Of a stretch of DNA of 35,850 bases, positions 1-6,219 are shown piece after piece. A program made the translations under genes and the position numbers. The first letter of the stretch is position 1. Every line of letters starts with the position of its first letter. Source of the DNA: a virus; IMG/VR virus record IMGVR_UViG_3300032177_000038, positions 1 to 35,850 of that record; one strand, written 5' to 3'. The notes below the pieces were generated by a model. The model made no database searches and had not been told where the DNA came from. It saw only the letters and a list, made by a program, of their open reading frames with translations.

Positions 1-97
1 CACGCATCTTCTCCTGAGCGGTAGGTTCCTTCTCCCCCAATTTGGAACCATATGGGCGGTTAAGTAGTTGAAACCTATATAAAAGTTCTTGGATCAT
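1..97 (-). CDS. Unidentified small phage protein, N-terminal part only
   Basis: The reading frame starts at ATG 97 and runs off the left edge; 32 residues are visible, beginning MIQELLYRFQLLNRPYG. A GCAAGGAG ribosome binding site lies 7 nt upstream, which fixes this start over the ATG at 104 that abuts the binding site. The visible part is amphipathic and charged, with no signal peptide. It follows the 69-residue gene upstream by 17 nt, so it belongs to the same minus-strand transcription unit. I do not recognise the family. Confidence 0.6.
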   Translation of the reverse strand, partial: MIQELLYRFQLLNRPYGSKLGEKEPTAQEKMR

Positions 98-114
98 TTT
101 TCATCTCCTTGCGA

Positions 115-324
115 TTATATTACTTTATTACCATGATTTGGTACTAGCGGAATTGCAACAAGATCGATTTTTACAACTGCACCTTGCTTTGCTAGAACAT
201 CATACTGACCAAGTGTAGGCAGAGCATTAATAGGAACTGGAGTGGCGCCTACAGGCACTTTGTCTAGATCGTTTGTTACCACATAATGCTTCCCATCAGC
301 ACTTGCAATATAGAAATGTGTCAT
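115..324 (-). CDS. Hypothetical 69-residue phage protein
   Basis: ATG 324 is preceded by AAGGA with a 7-nt spacer and overlaps the stop of the upstream gene as ATGA, a typical translational coupling arrangement. The protein begins MTHFYIASADGKHYVVTND and ends in a hydrophobic stretch with conserved-looking prolines. It has no membrane segment or cysteine motif. The first 20 residues look like a short beta-rich module (Y-I-A-S-A-D-G-K-x-Y-V-V). Function unknown. Confidence 0.6.
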   Translation of the reverse strand: MTHFYIASADGKHYVVTNDLDKVPVGATPVPINALPTLGQYDVLAKQGAVVKIDLVAIPLVPNHGNKVI

Positions 325-536
325 CTGCAATTCCTTTTTCGATTAATTCGGCGAGATTTATCCGCCATTTTCTTGCGGATTTTCGACTCGCCTTTCCCAT
401 GGTTATGAGTGAATCCTTGTCCTGGGTGACGACTCTTCTGAGGTGTCGACTCATGTCCAATTTTCTTGGCCGGACGCCGAAATTCCTCCTTTAACTCGTC
501 CACTTTGTCTAACATTTTCGCTACAACAGAGTTCAT
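321..536 (-). CDS. Small basic hypothetical protein
   Basis: A 71-residue protein rich in Lys and Arg, especially in its last 20 residues (KKMADKSRRINRKRNCR). The N-terminal 20 residues could form an amphipathic helix (VVAKMLDKVDELKEEF). The start ATG 536 has GAAGGA about 10 nt upstream. The net positive charge would suit nucleic-acid binding, but no known fold is recognisable. It follows a 120-nt non-coding stretch holding a possible structured element at 579-645. Confidence 0.55.
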   Translation of the reverse strand: MNSVVAKMLDKVDELKEEFRRPAKKIGHESTPQKSRHPGQGFTHNHGKGESKIRKKMADKSRRINRKRNCR

Positions 537-578
537 GGTTTAAGAGTTCCTTCAATTCTTTCAAGAATATGAAATTTT

Positions 579-645
579 ACAGGGCTCGGGAAATTGCACC
601 TCACATTCCGATGTTGGTGATACTACTGCCTAAAGGACACCCTGT
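579..645 (-). other. Possible structured RNA element between genes
   Basis: On the minus strand this 67-nt stretch is bounded by ACAGGG and CCCTGT, a 6-bp perfect inverted repeat. Inside is a hairpin built from CACC..ACAT, tetraloop CGGA, ATGT..GGTG. It begins 12 nt after the stop codon of the gene ending at 657. No open frame with a ribosome binding site was seen in it. It resembles in position the larger elements at 3293-3388 and 6779-6861 but is the weakest of the three. Confidence 0.3.
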
Positions 646-656
646 GTTATTTCGTA

Positions 657-1217
657 TTAAACGTCATAGTTTTCGCTAATGTAGTCCATCATTTGATACC
701 ATATTTCCACATCCCGTTGGTCACGAGATGGATTCTCCAATGGAAATAAACCCCCTCTACCATCTACTTGGTAATCTCGATCAACAAATTTCCTAATAAC
801 TATACTATTAAATTTTTTCTTTTGCTCACCATTTTCATTACTGGTATATTTTTGTAGTTTTAGATTATCAATAAATAACCAAAACCATAATTTAAATTTA
901 CTGCCTTTAGTATAATCAAATAAAATGAAATCCATTCTGCCAGCTAATGCTATTAGCATTTCCAAAACTGTGCACGGTCCTAATAAAGCATCTTCTAAGA
1001 GATCAAAATCTTGCTGATCAATAAACTGATTTCTAAGTGTAAGACCGTCTTCAACTCGATTATCATCGTTTGGAATATGGCAAACAAAAGGGAAAGACTG
1101 GAGTTCAAAGATGAAGTCTTTTAATCTTGAAGACTTTCTTTCTTCTATTTGATCATAAAGCCAATCAAAATATATCTGTTCAACCTTCCCGTTCGTCTTC
1201 AGTATCTTCATCATCAT
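657..1217 (-). CDS. Conserved phage protein of unknown function, 186 residues
   Basis: The frame stays open upstream to 1322, but the cluster of ATGs at 1217/1214/1211 with an AAGG about 9 nt before is the likely start, giving a 38-nt overlap with the preceding gene. The protein has features I associate with a family widespread in Firmicutes phages: a CTVLEMLIALAGR segment near the middle, F-W and Trp-rich residues, a REYxxDGRGGLFPL-like segment (here DRDYQVDGRGGLFPLEN) and a C-terminal EIWYQMMDYI motif. It is soluble, with no membrane segment. No biochemical role is known to me. It is transcribed directly after the membrane-anchored 229-residue protein, and family members often travel together. 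Confidence 0.75.
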   Translation of the reverse strand: MMMKILKTNGKVEQIYFDWLYDQIEERKSSRLKDFIFELQSFPFVCHIPNDDNRVEDGLTLRNQFIDQQDFDLLEDALLGPCTVLEMLIALAGRMDFILFDYTKGSKFKLWFWLFIDNLKLQKYTSNENGEQKKKFNSIVIRKFVDRDYQVDGRGGLFPLENPSRDQRDVEIWYQMMDYISENYDV

Positions 1218-1869
1218 CAGCAGTAACCTTTTTTCCCTTTCTTCGGGTTTTGGCCTTAGTCTCTTTTTTGGCTGTTCCCTCTGACATACCCATAACAAAT
1301 ATTGAATAACTATTATGGACACGAGTTATCTCATAATCCACCCCAGTATTTTCATTCCTCACATAGACAATGTCAGGATCATCAGATTCCTCGCCAAAAT
1401 GAAGATGAATATTTGCCCCGAACAACCTGTTAGGATCGTCAATGATCTCTTCTTGAGCATCCGCAAAGGTAGTGTCTTCTTCGTAGTATGCTATCGGTTC
1501 TTTGGCAGTAGCTCGATTCCTTTCATACTCCTCGGCAGTAATAATCCTGATTTTGTCTGCTTTGATATTACGCTTCTTATTAGGTTCTTCACTAATTGAA
1601 GAAGTGTATGGCTTTACAAGTTCCGCGAGTTCCCCCTTTGCATATTTGGTGTAATCCTTTTGTTTTGCAACTTGAACTTCAGTTGGTCCACCACTATCTG
1701 CCTTTCCTTCGTACACTTCTTTTAGCCATGCATCCTCTTCCAACTCCTCATTTCGTTTTTCAAGTTGGTTAACAATTAAACCCCCTAGAAAATATCCGAT
1801 AACTCCACCAGCAAGACCACCAGCGGCTATCAGACCAAGACGTCTAATCACAATCATATTCGTATCCAT
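1180..1869 (-). CDS. Membrane-anchored acidic conserved phage protein
   Basis: 229 residues. Residues 9-34 form one N-terminal transmembrane helix rich in Gly (GLIAAGGLAGGVIGYFLGG), followed by a long charged cytoplasmic-type domain. The centre carries ITAEEYERN, an acidic YYEEDTTFADAQEEIID segment and VYVRNENTGVDYEITR, a pattern I recognise from conserved phage proteins of unknown function. The tail is Lys-rich then Asp/Glu-rich. The start ATG 1869 has AAAGGAG 9 nt upstream. The gene overlaps its downstream neighbour by 38 nt. The helix with small-residue spacing could mediate oligomerisation. That is inference only. Confidence 0.75.
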   Translation of the reverse strand: MDTNMIVIRRLGLIAAGGLAGGVIGYFLGGLIVNQLEKRNEELEEDAWLKEVYEGKADSGGPTEVQVAKQKDYTKYAKGELAELVKPYTSSISEEPNKKRNIKADKIRIITAEEYERNRATAKEPIAYYEEDTTFADAQEEIIDDPNRLFGANIHLHFGEESDDPDIVYVRNENTGVDYEITRVHNSYSIFVMGMSEGTAKKETKAKTRRKGKKVTADDDEDTEDEREG

Positions 1870-1945
1870 ATTCCCATTCTCCTTTTACTATTCTTCCTTT
1901 ATAGTGACCATTGTCATACGTGTATATATCTGGATCTCTTTCCAT
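1844..1945 (-). CDS. Possible 33-residue ORF, or readthrough extension of the upstream gene
   Basis: The frame translates as MERDPDIYTYDNGHYKGRIV and so on to a TAG at 1844-1846, overlapping the next gene by 26 nt. It looks protein-like (Y-D-N-G-H-Y, then W-E-Y-G-Y-E-Y). No ribosome binding site precedes ATG 1945. The same frame is open back to the TGA that ends the 308-residue protein at 1985, adding 13 codons. So this may be either an independently started micro-protein or a 46-codon extension made by TGA suppression. Confidence 0.35.
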   Translation of the reverse strand: MERDPDIYTYDNGHYKGRIVKGEWEYGYEYDCD

Positions 1946-1984
1946 TTTTTCACGGATAGGCGCATCGTAAATTAGCGCCCTCAG

Positions 1985-2911
1985 TCATATCAGATCATAC
2001 ACATTCCCATCAACATTGAAGTTGAGAAAGAACGGCTGAACCATGGCATCTCGTGGATCTTCCTTCTCTTCATTTATTGGATCGTCAATACCCATATTCA
2101 CATATTGATCGTTATTGGGATTGTGAGGATTGTATCCCTTAACCCAGCCAACTACGGCACCGGCCCTGGTTCGCGGAAGTCCCAAGTCATCCAAAATTTC
2201 ATTCATAAATATATGACTACGAATATTCAGTCGGTCATTAGCGTATCGCTGAATACTTCGTAATGCGGTAAGATTCATATCATAATTTCTTTTAAACTGA
2301 GTGGCAGTTTCTTCGCTGAATACAAAAGAATATGGCGCAATGTCTTCAGTGCCAAGAACCTTTTTAACGATTTCTTTTTCTTTTCCTTTTGCATTCGTTT
2401 CTAGAACTTTAATTTCTTTTTGTCCGAAACGAAGTTCTTTATCCGCATTTTCTCCGTATTCATCACGGACACGTTGCCGATACTGCTTAAAACTCGCATC
2501 TACTAACTTGTAGGCTGCAGCTAAAGCAGTATTACGCTTGCTCAGAATATTATGAGATCCTACGATCAAGGCGATCGAAAAGCCAGTGACTGCAATAGCC
2601 GGCATATATAATTTTGCTATTTCAACACCGGTTTTGATATAAACAAGGGCTGTATCCCGCTTTGCATCCGCGTCCGAATAATCTTCCTCACTAGAAACAG
2701 TTCTTGTTACATTTATGGTATCAAGAATTTCTTTTGCTTCTTTTGTAACTTCTGTAACTTTCAACGTGGCCTTGCAAGCAAGGACTGTGCCTACTACAAC
2801 ACCCACTACACCTACTCCTAGTAGGATTTCTGGGCTTTTCTTACTTAAGATTAAACCCGTTCGTCCTAAGGAGTTCGTAGCCATAATTTTTACACTACTC
2901 AGACTGATCAT
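1985..2911 (-). CDS. Two-TM phage membrane protein, DUF6353-like (copy 1)
   Basis: 308 residues. Two predicted membrane helices lie at about residues 29-47 (EILLGVGVVGVVVGTVLACKA) and 101-118 (PAIAVTGFSIALIVGSH), followed by NTALAAAYKLVDASFKQYRQRV, a signature-like helix, and a soluble C-terminal half ending FFLNFNVDGNVYDLI. The layout matches a paralogue at 7876-8652, which shares SPxIL-G-GV, the RNxALA motif and the Tyr-Arg helix. I recall this pattern as the phage family DUF6353. Function unknown. ATG 2911 is preceded by AAAGGAG with a 9-nt spacer and overlaps the previous gene by 17 nt. Confidence 0.8.
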   Translation of the reverse strand: MISLSSVKIMATNSLGRTGLILSKKSPEILLGVGVVGVVVGTVLACKATLKVTEVTKEAKEILDTINVTRTVSSEEDYSDADAKRDTALVYIKTGVEIAKLYMPAIAVTGFSIALIVGSHNILSKRNTALAAAYKLVDASFKQYRQRVRDEYGENADKELRFGQKEIKVLETNAKGKEKEIVKKVLGTEDIAPYSFVFSEETATQFKRNYDMNLTALRSIQRYANDRLNIRSHIFMNEILDDLGLPRTRAGAVVGWVKGYNPHNPNNDQYVNMGIDDPINEEKEDPRDAMVQPFFLNFNVDGNVYDLI

Positions 2912-3116
2912 TTTCAGTTTCTCCTTTTATAATTACTTCTTTATTTGTATTCTTAATTGATTCCACACAACCATTAGGTCCAGCAAGTTGATACGCAATT
3001 TCCGCTGCCTCAGCAAAAGAATCTGCTGCTATTAAAGTATTGAACTTAGAAATTTGAAAAATATTATTACCTTTTCCATCATATCCTTTTGCCCTGTACA
3101 AAAGGTACCGTTTCAT
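2895..3116 (-). CDS. Nested internal start: 73-residue C-terminal protein
   Basis: An AAAAGGAG ribosome binding site at 3121-3128 sits 4 nt before ATG 3116 inside the longer frame. The spacing and sequence equal those of the other well-supported small genes here. The product MKRYLLYRAKGYDGKGNNIF.. has its own natural N-terminus. Whether the cell makes the long form, the short form or both cannot be settled from sequence. Confidence 0.5.
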   Translation of the reverse strand: MKRYLLYRAKGYDGKGNNIFQISKFNTLIAADSFAEAAEIAYQLAGPNGCVESIKNTNKEVIIKGETENDQSE

Positions 3117-3272
3117 TGTTCTCCTTTTCAATTCAACGTTCACATCGTAAACCGTAGTGTTTCCATCTATGGAATAATTAATTACAACTTCGTCTCCATT
3201 TAGCAAGAGGCGAGTCTCGTCGAAAACAATTTTGTTATCTTCAAAGTGAAATTTAATATTCTTTTCTGTCAT
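2895..3272 (-). CDS. Hypothetical protein, possibly two genes fused in frame
   Basis: 125 residues from ATG 3272, which has AAGGA 5 nt upstream. A second ATG in the same frame at 3116 is preceded by a perfect AAAAGGAG, so residues 53-125 (MKRYLLYRAKGYDGKG..) could be made as a separate 73-residue protein. The second half has an alternation suggesting a small beta/alpha domain (KFNTLIAADSFAEAAEIAYQ). The first half is beta-rich and acidic. Neither half is recognised. The gene lies just downstream of the structured element at 3293-3388. Confidence 0.65.
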   Translation of the reverse strand: MTEKNIKFHFEDNKIVFDETRLLLNGDEVVINYSIDGNTTVYDVNVELKRRTMKRYLLYRAKGYDGKGNNIFQISKFNTLIAADSFAEAAEIAYQLAGPNGCVESIKNTNKEVIIKGETENDQSE

Positions 3273-3292
3273 TATCATCCTTATAATATAAA

Positions 3293-3388
3293 GCCAGCAG
3301 TCCCTGACATTCGCAGGCATTTTACCATTTGTTCTGTGGGGGGAAAACTCGTTCCATCATTTGGTGGTTAAAAGAACATCCTGCTGGC
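3293..3388 (-). other. Closed-stem structured RNA-like element
   Basis: On the minus strand GCCAGCAG at one end pairs perfectly with CTGCTGGC at the other (8 bp, GC-rich in an AT-rich region), enclosing 80 nt. Inside are two further helices: GTTCT..AGAAC carrying a CCATC/GGTGG-type hairpin, and CCTG..CAGG with a 7-nt loop. It starts 8 nt after the stop of the gene ending at 3396 and stops 20 nt before the next start. There is no clean U-run after the stem, so it is not an ordinary terminator. It does not fit a tRNA. Confidence 0.45.
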
Positions 3389-3395
3389 CTTATAA

Positions 3396-4043
3396 CTATT
3401 TTGGCAATGCCTTAGGAACTGGAAGATCTATGACATAACCATCTCTAACCCGTCGCGTTTGAGCATCACGAAGATTTCTCCAACCGTAATTTCGATCGGT
3501 ATATTCATCAGGAAGGCCAACAAGTTCAAGAAATTCTGAGACAGTTACTTCGTTGTATTGATCATATATATCAAACATACTCCGAATAACATCTTCAGCC
3601 TCTTCTCGAGTTGGAAGAAGGACATCATCTGAATCAAATCTTGATCTTCCATAAACTCGTTCAGAACGTCGTTCTCGGTCATAACCTCCTCGATCCCTAT
3701 CCCTATCCCGATCTCGGTCGTAATAGTTAGTATAACTCACACGAGGACTTACACGATCTCTATCTCGCTTTCGACTTTTTGGTTCTCCAAATAAGATCAT
3801 ATCACTACCATTATTAATCATATCGGATAACGTGTTCTTAGCTGCAGGGATTAGAATGTCAAAAAGAATATAAGTTCCTACAACCTTTAATGTACCACTG
3901 AGTATATTATCAAAAAAGGTTTTCTTCCTTACAATCCTTTTCCCTGTTGCAACCTGCTTAATAATCTTTTTAGATTCTTCTTGAGGTTCTTCTCTTTTTT
4001 CACTGCGAGAATTACTAGGAAATTCCTCTACTTCATCTGTCAT
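3396..4043 (-). CDS. Conserved phage protein with RD repeats, unknown function
   Basis: 215 residues. An acidic N-terminus (EKREEPQEESKK) leads to a conserved hydrophobic segment around residues 55-70 (VGTYILFDILIPAAKN) and DMINNGSDMILFGEP. A linker of Arg-Asp repeats follows (RDRDRDRDR at about 110-118). The C-terminal domain carries EEAEDVIRSMFDIYDQYNEV, GLPDEYTDRNYGW and DGYVIDLPVPKALP. I recognise this order, including the final D-G-Y-x-x-x-L-P-K-A-L-P, from a family common in phages of Gram-positive bacteria. No function is established to my knowledge. The start is supported by AAAGGAG 7 nt before ATG 4043. Confidence 0.8.
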   Translation of the reverse strand: MTDEVEEFPSNSRSEKREEPQEESKKIIKQVATGKRIVRKKTFFDNILSGTLKVVGTYILFDILIPAAKNTLSDMINNGSDMILFGEPKSRKRDRDRVSPRVSYTNYYDRDRDRDRDRGGYDRERRSERVYGRSRFDSDDVLLPTREEAEDVIRSMFDIYDQYNEVTVSEFLELVGLPDEYTDRNYGWRNLRDAQTRRVRDGYVIDLPVPKALPK

Positions 4044-4074
4044 TCAAAACTCCTTTCAAGAGTTATATGATGCT

Positions 4075-4236
4075 CTATTTCGCAAAATATATGAGATAGA
4101 TCCATGAGCATGCACACATCAAAAGTAATAAGATTAAGGCTCCTGCCCTGGTAGCACATCCCCACGACTTTTTTAACCATATCCAAAGTACTAAGAATAA
4201 TGCTATTATTCTAGTATATTCCCATCCTTTTTTCAT
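4075..4236 (-). CDS. Small membrane protein, 53 residues
   Basis: ATG 4236 is preceded by AGAAGGAG with a 5-nt spacer; the binding site lies inside the end of the upstream gene, with a 26-nt overlap. The sequence MKKGWEYTRIIALFLVLWIW followed by LKKSWGC and ALILLLLMCACSWIYLIYF predicts two closely spaced membrane helices separated by a short basic turn. The cysteines are in the second helix. No family recognised. Confidence 0.65.
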   Translation of the reverse strand: MKKGWEYTRIIALFLVLWIWLKKSWGCATRAGALILLLLMCACSWIYLIYFAK

Positions 4237-4690
4237 TTAAACTCCTTCTAGTCCATGGACAGCATCTGCAACGAAAATCGTCATTGTCATCGTTACATAA
4301 ATCCACACATAGCATGGCATCATTACTTACACCTGCGTATTGGCATGGTTGCTGCCAATCGTTCCACATACTGCTTATATCTTCTTCGGCCTCAGTAATA
4401 AACCCACCATTTACTGCATGACCACGAAGATCTGCTACTTTAATTAATCGAATTTCCCCCCTATCACATTCGACAGTCCAAACCTTATCCTCTGAAACCA
4501 CTTCGGCATACCATCCAATGGGATAATTGGGAGTTATACGAATCGGTTCCTGAGGCCTAATTAACATGAAATACTCAAAAAATTGTTTTACTATCGTTAT
4601 CGGTTTTCTATAAAGGAGTTGATCAAGCGTTAATCGTCTCTCCATCGGCGAATAAAGCATTTGTTCAAATACTAATTGCCGTCCATCCAC
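4211..4690 (-). CDS. Cysteine-rich hypothetical protein, GTG start
   Basis: 159 residues. The start is GTG 4690 with AAAGGAG 7 nt upstream. The first 60 residues are amphipathic (FEQMLYSPMERRLTLDQLLYR). A central small beta domain follows (GWYAEVVSEDKVWTVECDRGEIRLIKVADLRG), reminiscent of an SH3-like barrel. The C-terminus is Cys-rich (C at QQPCQYAG, CVDLC, RCRCCPW), which could bind a metal ion. No catalytic motif is seen. It sits immediately after a 74-residue gene in a tight string of small genes. Confidence 0.65.
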   Translation of the reverse strand: MDGRQLVFEQMLYSPMERRLTLDQLLYRKPITIVKQFFEYFMLIRPQEPIRITPNYPIGWYAEVVSEDKVWTVECDRGEIRLIKVADLRGHAVNGGFITEAEEDISSMWNDWQQPCQYAGVSNDAMLCVDLCNDDNDDFRCRCCPWTRRSLNEKRMGIY

Positions 4691-4692
4691 AG

Positions 4693-4917
4693 TTACTCTC
4701 CTTTCCTAGGCGGCTGTTTCCAACCGGCAATACTCCATTTGTAGAGTTGCTGCTTTGTGATTTCATTCTGCGCGTGAAGTTCATTCAAGAACGCTATCCA
4801 TGTGTTTTGCCGTTGGACATCTAATTCGTCCATTGGAGGATATCGTTTTTCGAAGGTTTGACGAACATCTTTAATTTCCAGTCCAAACCATCCACTCATT
4901 AAGCCCATCCTAGCCAT
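4693..4917 (-). CDS. Hypothetical 74-residue soluble protein
   Basis: Begins MARMGLMSGWFGLEIKDVRQ and is mostly helical and charged, ending KWSIAGWKQPPRKGE. The ribosome binding site before ATG 4917 is weak. Its start overlaps the end of the preceding membrane-protein gene by 19 nt, so translation may be coupled. A start at a later Met (residue 4 or 7) is possible. No family recognised. Confidence 0.55.
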   Translation of the reverse strand: MARMGLMSGWFGLEIKDVRQTFEKRYPPMDELDVQRQNTWIAFLNELHAQNEITKQQLYKWSIAGWKQPPRKGE

Positions 4918-5021
4918 TTGAGTAGTAGTCCTATGACCTCTAGGAATATGTACAGCCCCACAAAGAACAGAATAAGGGTCCAGAATAACATCATCAGGGA
5001 ATCTTTAGTCGAAGTCTTCAT
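4899..5021 (-). CDS. Single-pass small membrane protein, 40 residues
   Basis: MKTSTKDSLMMLFWTLILFF continues into VGLYIFLEVIGLLLKWLGWA: one long hydrophobic helix after a short basic N-terminus. Three ATGs lie in frame at 5027, 5024 and 5021; the last has GAGGAG 7 nt upstream and is preferred. The gene starts inside the acidic tail codons of the upstream zinc-ribbon-like gene. Such tiny hydrophobic proteins recur in this region. Holin-like or superinfection-exclusion roles are possible but unsupported. Confidence 0.6.
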   Translation of the reverse strand: MKTSTKDSLMMLFWTLILFFVGLYIFLEVIGLLLKWLGWA

Positions 5022-5169
5022 CATCATTCTCCTCATCATCCTCGAAATCATCATCTTCAAAATATGGAGGAACGTAAGAAGGGCAAGTACAATATGATGC
5101 TGTACAATTGCCCTTGATATTATCGTGCTTCAATGCGGGATGGCCGCATTCATAGCAGTGATTATCCAT
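5005..5169 (-). CDS. Zinc-ribbon-like protein with acidic tail, 54 residues
   Basis: The first 30 residues contain CYECGHP and, after a 12-residue gap, a C-x5-C-x-C pattern (NCTASYCTC). The CxxC plus following cysteines resemble a small treble-clef or zinc-ribbon knuckle. The last 17 residues are almost all Asp and Glu. ATG 5169 overlaps the stop of the preceding gene by 8 nt. The role is unknown; an acidic tail on a zinc knuckle could mimic nucleic acid or mediate protein contacts, which is inference. Confidence 0.65.
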   Translation of the reverse strand: MDNHCYECGHPALKHDNIKGNCTASYCTCPSYVPPYFEDDDFEDDEENDDEDFD

Positions 5170-5341
5170 TTTTACTCGCGTAGTCGGTGCCTATCGCATT
5201 AATCGCCAAGGATGACATTTGTGTTTTAACATATTCCAGACTTTTATCTGGCAATATATTGTATTTCCACTGCCAATAAGCATCCGTACAATATGAGCCA
5301 ATATGCTCACGTATGTAAGCTAGAAATTCTTCGAATGTCAT
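5162..5341 (-). CDS. Hypothetical 59-residue soluble protein
   Basis: Begins MTFEEFLAYIREHIGSYCTD. The start ATG 5341 has AAAGGAG 5 nt upstream, better than the upstream in-frame codon at 5356 that lies before the binding site. It is predicted helical with aromatic residues (YWQWKYNILPDK). It is the first gene after the terminator at 5371-5406. No promoter of the CTCG type precedes it, so it probably relies on readthrough. Unrecognised. Confidence 0.65.
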   Translation of the reverse strand: MTFEEFLAYIREHIGSYCTDAYWQWKYNILPDKSLEYVKTQMSSLAINAIGTDYASKNG

Positions 5342-5370
5342 GTTTTCTCCTTTCAAGAAACCATCATAGA

Positions 5371-5406
5371 TAAAAAATTAAGCACTATGTTTCCATAATG
5401 CTTAAT
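5371..5406 (-). terminator. Rho-independent terminator after the 5417-5692 gene
   Basis: On the minus strand a 13-bp stem (ATTAAGCATTATG with CATAGTGCTTAAT, one G-U pair) closes a GAAA tetraloop and runs straight into TTTTTTA. It lies 10 nt after the stop codon of the 91-residue membrane protein. Its loop and outline match the terminator at 7573-7608. Confidence 0.85.
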
Positions 5407-5416
5407 CTTTTTATTT

Positions 5417-5692
5417 CTAACTTGTCATGGTCGAAATTGACCCCGGCATCGGCAACGGTTCTAAGTCGGTAAAAACACCGACAAGACTCGCACCATAGTC
5501 AGCTGCCTCACCCGCAACTAAGCCAGCAATAATACCCTTTCCTAACGCGAATATAACCTTGTTTATCTTGGTCATACTCTCGGTTGGAACAATATTATTA
5601 ATGGCTGCAGCCACGACGGCAGACACAGCAATACCGCAGGCGAGCCCGACGATCACCTTTACTACAGCAACCGTTTTCTGTTTCTTTGTCAT
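5417..5692 (-). CDS. Small membrane protein, 91 residues (moron cassette 1)
   Basis: Begins MTKKQKTVAVVKVIVGLACG. A hydrophobic Gly/Ala/Val-rich helix spans about residues 8-32, and a second at about 48-62 (VIFALGKGIIAGLVAGEAADYGASL). The start ATG 5692 has AAGGAG 8 nt upstream. It sits alone between a CTCG-N16-TATAAT promoter-like element (5717-5759) and its own terminator (5371-5406). Its N-terminus resembles the 61-residue protein at 7623-7808 (MTPKTIATIKVGAVVVGAVAG). The family is common in phages and has no known function to me. Confidence 0.75.
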   Translation of the reverse strand: MTKKQKTVAVVKVIVGLACGIAVSAVVAAAINNIVPTESMTKINKVIFALGKGIIAGLVAGEAADYGASLVGVFTDLEPLPMPGSISTMTS

Positions 5693-5716
5693 TTTCAATT
5701 CTCCTTTTTAAATTAG

Positions 5717-5759
5717 AATTTTTATAGTATTCTATTATAACCCATGTTTTTTGTACGAG
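5717..5759 (-). promoter_or_regulatory. Shared promoter element, copy 1
   Basis: On the minus strand: CTCG, 16 nt including an A6 run and CATG, then TATAAT, followed by AGAATACTATA. The -10 lies about 40 nt before the start codon of the 91-residue gene. A dyad TATAGTA-TTC-TATTATA (one mismatch) overlaps the -10. Four other copies have the same 16-nt spacing. No good TTGACA is present at -35. Confidence 0.7.
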
Positions 5760-5764
5760 TTGAG

Positions 5765-5929
5765 TTATCCGAAGACTAGAATAACTTTCATCTTATGGGT
5801 CAGGAGAAAAGTTCCAATAACCAGACCTCCTGTAATAAGAACTGTTTTACCGATTGGGGCCGGTGTGTTAAAAGTATTTTTTGCCATGGTGGAAAACTCT
5901 TCGACAGTTTTCTTAATCCAGTTCATCAT
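5765..5929 (-). CDS. Single-pass small membrane protein, 54 residues
   Basis: MMNWIKKTVEEFSTMAKNTF is followed by one membrane helix (VLITGGLVIGTFLL) and a short basic tail. ATG 5929 shares its A with the stop TGA of the upstream gene (TGATG), and GGAGG lies 6 nt upstream. The N-terminal 20 residues could be an amphipathic helix. Unrecognised. It is the last gene before promoter copy 1. Confidence 0.65.
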   Translation of the reverse strand: MMNWIKKTVEEFSTMAKNTFNTPAPIGKTVLITGGLVIGTFLLTHKMKVILVFG

Positions 5930-6048
5930 CATTCACCTCCACATTCCACATGTTGCTCGCCATCCACGTCGTAAAGAACCGTGGTTTCGCCATTCGAATA
6001 AGTTGGGCCATTATCTGGTTCGTATTCCTCATCAGGATCCTTTATCAT
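5929..6048 (-). CDS. Acidic micro-protein, 39 residues
   Basis: Translation gives MIKDPDEEYEPDNGPTYSNG followed by ETTVLYDVDGEQHVECGGE. AGGAG lies 6 nt before ATG 6048, and the stop overlaps the next start. The product is strongly acidic with no hydrophobic segment. The last codons themselves encode the ribosome binding site of the next gene. Unrecognised. Confidence 0.6.
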   Translation of the reverse strand: MIKDPDEEYEPDNGPTYSNGETTVLYDVDGEQHVECGGE

Positions 6049-6057
6049 TTCATTCTC

Positions 6058-6207
6058 CTAATCTCTTAGAGTCTTAAGCCAACGAATAACTTCCATCCAT
6101 TTTTCATATTCTTGACGATTCTTCTCGTTTAGATGAGCCTCATCATAACTAGGCTTAACTTTACTAATTGCATCTATTGCCATAGTAATCATCATATTTT
6201 TTGTCAT
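6058..6207 (-). CDS. Small helical protein, 49 residues
   Basis: MTKNMMITMAIDAISKVKPS then YDEAHLNEKNRQEYEKWMEVIRWLKTLRD. The sequence is charged and predicted mostly helical. AAGGTG lies 4 nt before ATG 6207. Its stop TAG overlaps the binding site of the next gene. Unrecognised. Confidence 0.6.
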   Translation of the reverse strand: MTKNMMITMAIDAISKVKPSYDEAHLNEKNRQEYEKWMEVIRWLKTLRD

Positions 6208-6219
6208 TTAACACCTTAT

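Noticed and set aside
3293-3388. tRNA or simple rho-independent terminator
   Set aside because: The 8-bp closing stem suggests an acceptor, but no T-arm abuts it. The outer loop is 80 nt and no T-run follows, so it is not a normal terminator.
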